From contig JAJZQK010000170.1 of the NCBI GenBank assembly GCA_021847625.1, positions 1 to 6,890 on the forward strand: DNA of 6,890 nucleotides, in the 5' to 3' direction. The notes beneath the pieces are model-generated. The model saw only the letters and a program-made list of their open reading frames with translations, ran no database searches and had not been told where the DNA came from. This stretch comes from Chloroflexota bacterium. GTDB taxonomy: Bacteria > Chloroflexota > FW602-bin22 > JAMCYS01. A program made the position numbers and the translations under genes. This document shows positions 5,396-6,890 of the stretch, in pieces (within the stretch, counting starts at the first letter, position 1; each line of letters opens with the position of its first letter).

Positions 5396-6890
5396 TCAGT
5401 GCCGGAAATGTCGGAAGCCCGTCACGATCATCGCCATGTGGTGACGGTCGGCCATCCTAATCGCCTCGTCATCACGGATCGAACCGCCGGGCTGGACCAC
5501 CGCCGTGACCCCCGCCCGGGCCGCCAACTCCAACCCATCCGGCTTGGGGAAGTAGGCGTCGGAGGCCATAACGCTGCCGGCAGCCCGATCCCCTGCCTTG
5601 CGAACGGCGATATCCACGGAATCCACTCTGCTCATCTGGCCGGCGCCAATCCCCACGGTCGCCAGGCCCCGGGCGAGGACGATTGCGTTGGATTTCACGT
5701 ACTTCACGACCCGCCAGGCGAACAGTAGGTCCGTCAGCTCGTCCAGCGTCGGCTCGCGCTTGGTCACCACCCGCAGGCCCTCCTCGTCGAGGGGATGCGC
5801 GTCGAAGTCCTGCACCACGAAACCGCCGTTGACGCGCTTGAAGTCCAGCCCCTCGACGCCACCGGGATGCAACGAGTGACCCGGTGCCTCGGGATCTATC
5901 TCCATTACCCGCAGGTTCTTCTTGCTCTTGAGAATCCCCAGCGCCTCTGGCGTGTAGCCCGGCGCGATGATATCCTCGTAGAAGGTTTGCACGATCTCGT
6001 TCGCCGTCGCTGCGTCTACCTCGCGGTTCAGCCCGATAACCCCACCGAAGGCGGAGACAGGATCGCCCGCGTGGGCCCGCCTGTATGTTTCCAGCAGGTC
6101 GTCGCCGCTGGCCAGCCCACAGGGGTTGCTGTGCTTGATGACGGCGACCGCCGTGGCGGCGAAATCACGCACGCAGGCCCACGCCGCGTCCAGGTCCAGG
6201 ACGTTGCAGTAGGACAGGGCCTTTCCCTGCAGCTGCCGCGCCCCCGCCAACCCCGCGTAGGGGCCGGTAGCCGTGTCCTCGGCATAGAAAGCGCCCCTCT
6301 GGTGGGGGTTCTCCCCGTAGCGCAGGTCCTGCACCTTCTCCAGGGCAACCGCCATGTGCTGGGGGAATCGCTCCCCGGGGACGCGCAGGTAGCTGGCGAT
6401 GTGAGTGTCGTAGGTTGCCGTGTGCTGATAGGCCTTAGCGGCCAGGCGCTGCCGGGCAACCACGTCCAGTCCTCCCTTCCGCATCGCGGCCAGGATGGAC
6501 TCGTAGTCCGCCGGGTCCACCACCACCAGGACGTCCTTGTAGTTCTTCGCCGCCGCCCGGATGAGCGATGGCCCGCCGATGTCGATGTTCTCCAGGGCCT
6601 CTTCGAGGGAAACCCCCGGTCGCTTGATCGTCTCCACGAACGGATACAGGTTGACCGCCACCAGGTCGACCGTCCTGATGCCATGTTGGGTCAGCTGTTC
6701 CATGTGCTCTGGTACATCGCGCCGGGCCAGAATGCCTCCGTACACCAGCGGATGGAGCGTCTTGACCCTGCCTTCGAGGATCTCCGGAAAGCCGGTCAAA
6801 TCGCTGACGTTCTTGACGGGCACGCCGGCCCGCGACAGCTCCGCCGCCGTGCCACCGGTAGAGTAAATCTCAGTACCCAAGTCCACCAGA
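5396..6890 (-). CDS. purH: Bifunctional AICAR transformylase / IMP cyclohydrolase, 5' end cut by window edge
   Basis: This enzyme catalyses the last two steps of de novo purine synthesis: formylation of AICAR by 10-formyl-tetrahydrofolate, then ring closure to IMP, in the cytoplasm. The frame stays open to the window edge, and the GTG at 6886 falls inside a conserved stretch, so it is not the start; about 25-30 N-terminal residues are missing. Numbering the visible protein from that GTG, the cyclohydrolase (MGS-like) domain shows STGGT (9-13), GRVKTLHP (39-46), VNLYPF (78-83) and IDIGGP (101-106). The transformylase domain shows RYGENPHQ (189-196), the catalytic KHSNPCG (251-257), SAFGG (278-282), GIGAGQMSR (412-420) and QPGGSIRD (465-472). 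It ends FRHFRH, the standard PurH terminus. All key motifs are intact, so both activities are expected. The next gene on this strand is the URO-D-like gene, 47 bp on. Confidence 0.97.
   Translation of the reverse strand, partial: LVDLGTEIYSTGGTAAELSRAGVPVKNVSDLTGFPEILEGRVKTLHPLVYGGILARRDVPEHMEQLTQHGIRTVDLVAVNLYPFVETIKRPGVSLEEALENIDIGGPSLIRAAAKNYKDVLVVVDPADYESILAAMRKGGLDVVARQRLAAKAYQHTATYDTHIASYLRVPGERFPQHMAVALEKVQDLRYGENPHQRGAFYAEDTATGPYAGLAGARQLQGKALSYCNVLDLDAAWACVRDFAATAVAVIKHSNPCGLASGDDLLETYRRAHAGDPVSAFGGVIGLNREVDAATANEIVQTFYEDIIAPGYTPEALGILKSKKNLRVMEIDPEAPGHSLHPGGVEGLDFKRVNGGFVVQDFDAHPLDEEGLRVVTKREPTLDELTDLLFAWRVVKYVKSNAIVLARGLATVGIGAGQMSRVDSVDIAVRKAGDRAAGSVMASDAYFPKPDGLELAARAGVTAVVQPGGSIRDDEAIRMADRHHMAMIVTGFRHFRH

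Noticed and set aside
6884..6886. GTG as the start of PurH
   Set aside because: It falls inside the conserved N-terminal region just before EIYSTGGT, and the frame continues past the window edge.
1..6890. tRNA or rRNA genes, CRISPR array, transposase or insertion-sequence ends
   Set aside because: Reading both strands gave no cloverleaf-like sequence, regularly spaced repeats, transposase-like protein or terminal inverted repeats with target duplication.

Overview
The window is about 6.9 kb of GC-rich, gene-dense bacterial chromosome with no phage, transposon, CRISPR or RNA-gene signal. The gene content (an FmdB-type zinc-ribbon protein with the FKGSGFYVTDSR motif, a URO-D-like protein distinct from HemE, and GTG starts in a GC-rich background) would suit a Chloroflexota-like environmental bacterium. 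That placement is a tentative impression from protein style and was not tested by any search.

Plus strand, 1-3327: the 3' part of a major-facilitator transporter, cut by the window edge, is followed by a small acylphosphatase gene. Next comes a candidate promoter in an AT-rich island near 1461, then two translationally coupled genes (1508-2158 and 2155-3327). Both encode unrecognised membrane-anchored proteins. The first has an extracytoplasmic bacterial SH3 domain. The second has two membrane segments, a proline-rich linker and an unrecognised C-terminal domain. The two proteins share a similar helical module just outside the membrane, and this pair is the most likely undescribed system in the window.

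Minus strand, 3324-6890 (read right to left): purH (cut at its 5' end by the window edge), then a cysteine-free URO-D superfamily protein 47 bp downstream, then a 230-bp non-coding stretch. That stretch holds a candidate promoter and a strong inverted repeat. It is followed by an FmdB-like zinc-ribbon gene and dtd (D-aminoacyl-tRNA deacylase), separated by one base. The plus- and minus-strand groups converge at 3324-3327, where the two stop codons overlap in a CTAG tetramer, leaving no space for an ordinary intergenic terminator. Two tandem perfect stem-loops lie inside the dtd 3' end instead.

Functionally the window mixes housekeeping (purine synthesis, tRNA proofreading, acylphosphate hydrolysis) with a transporter, a possible corrinoid/methyl-transfer-family protein of unknown substrate and the novel membrane pair. 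No single pathway links them all.
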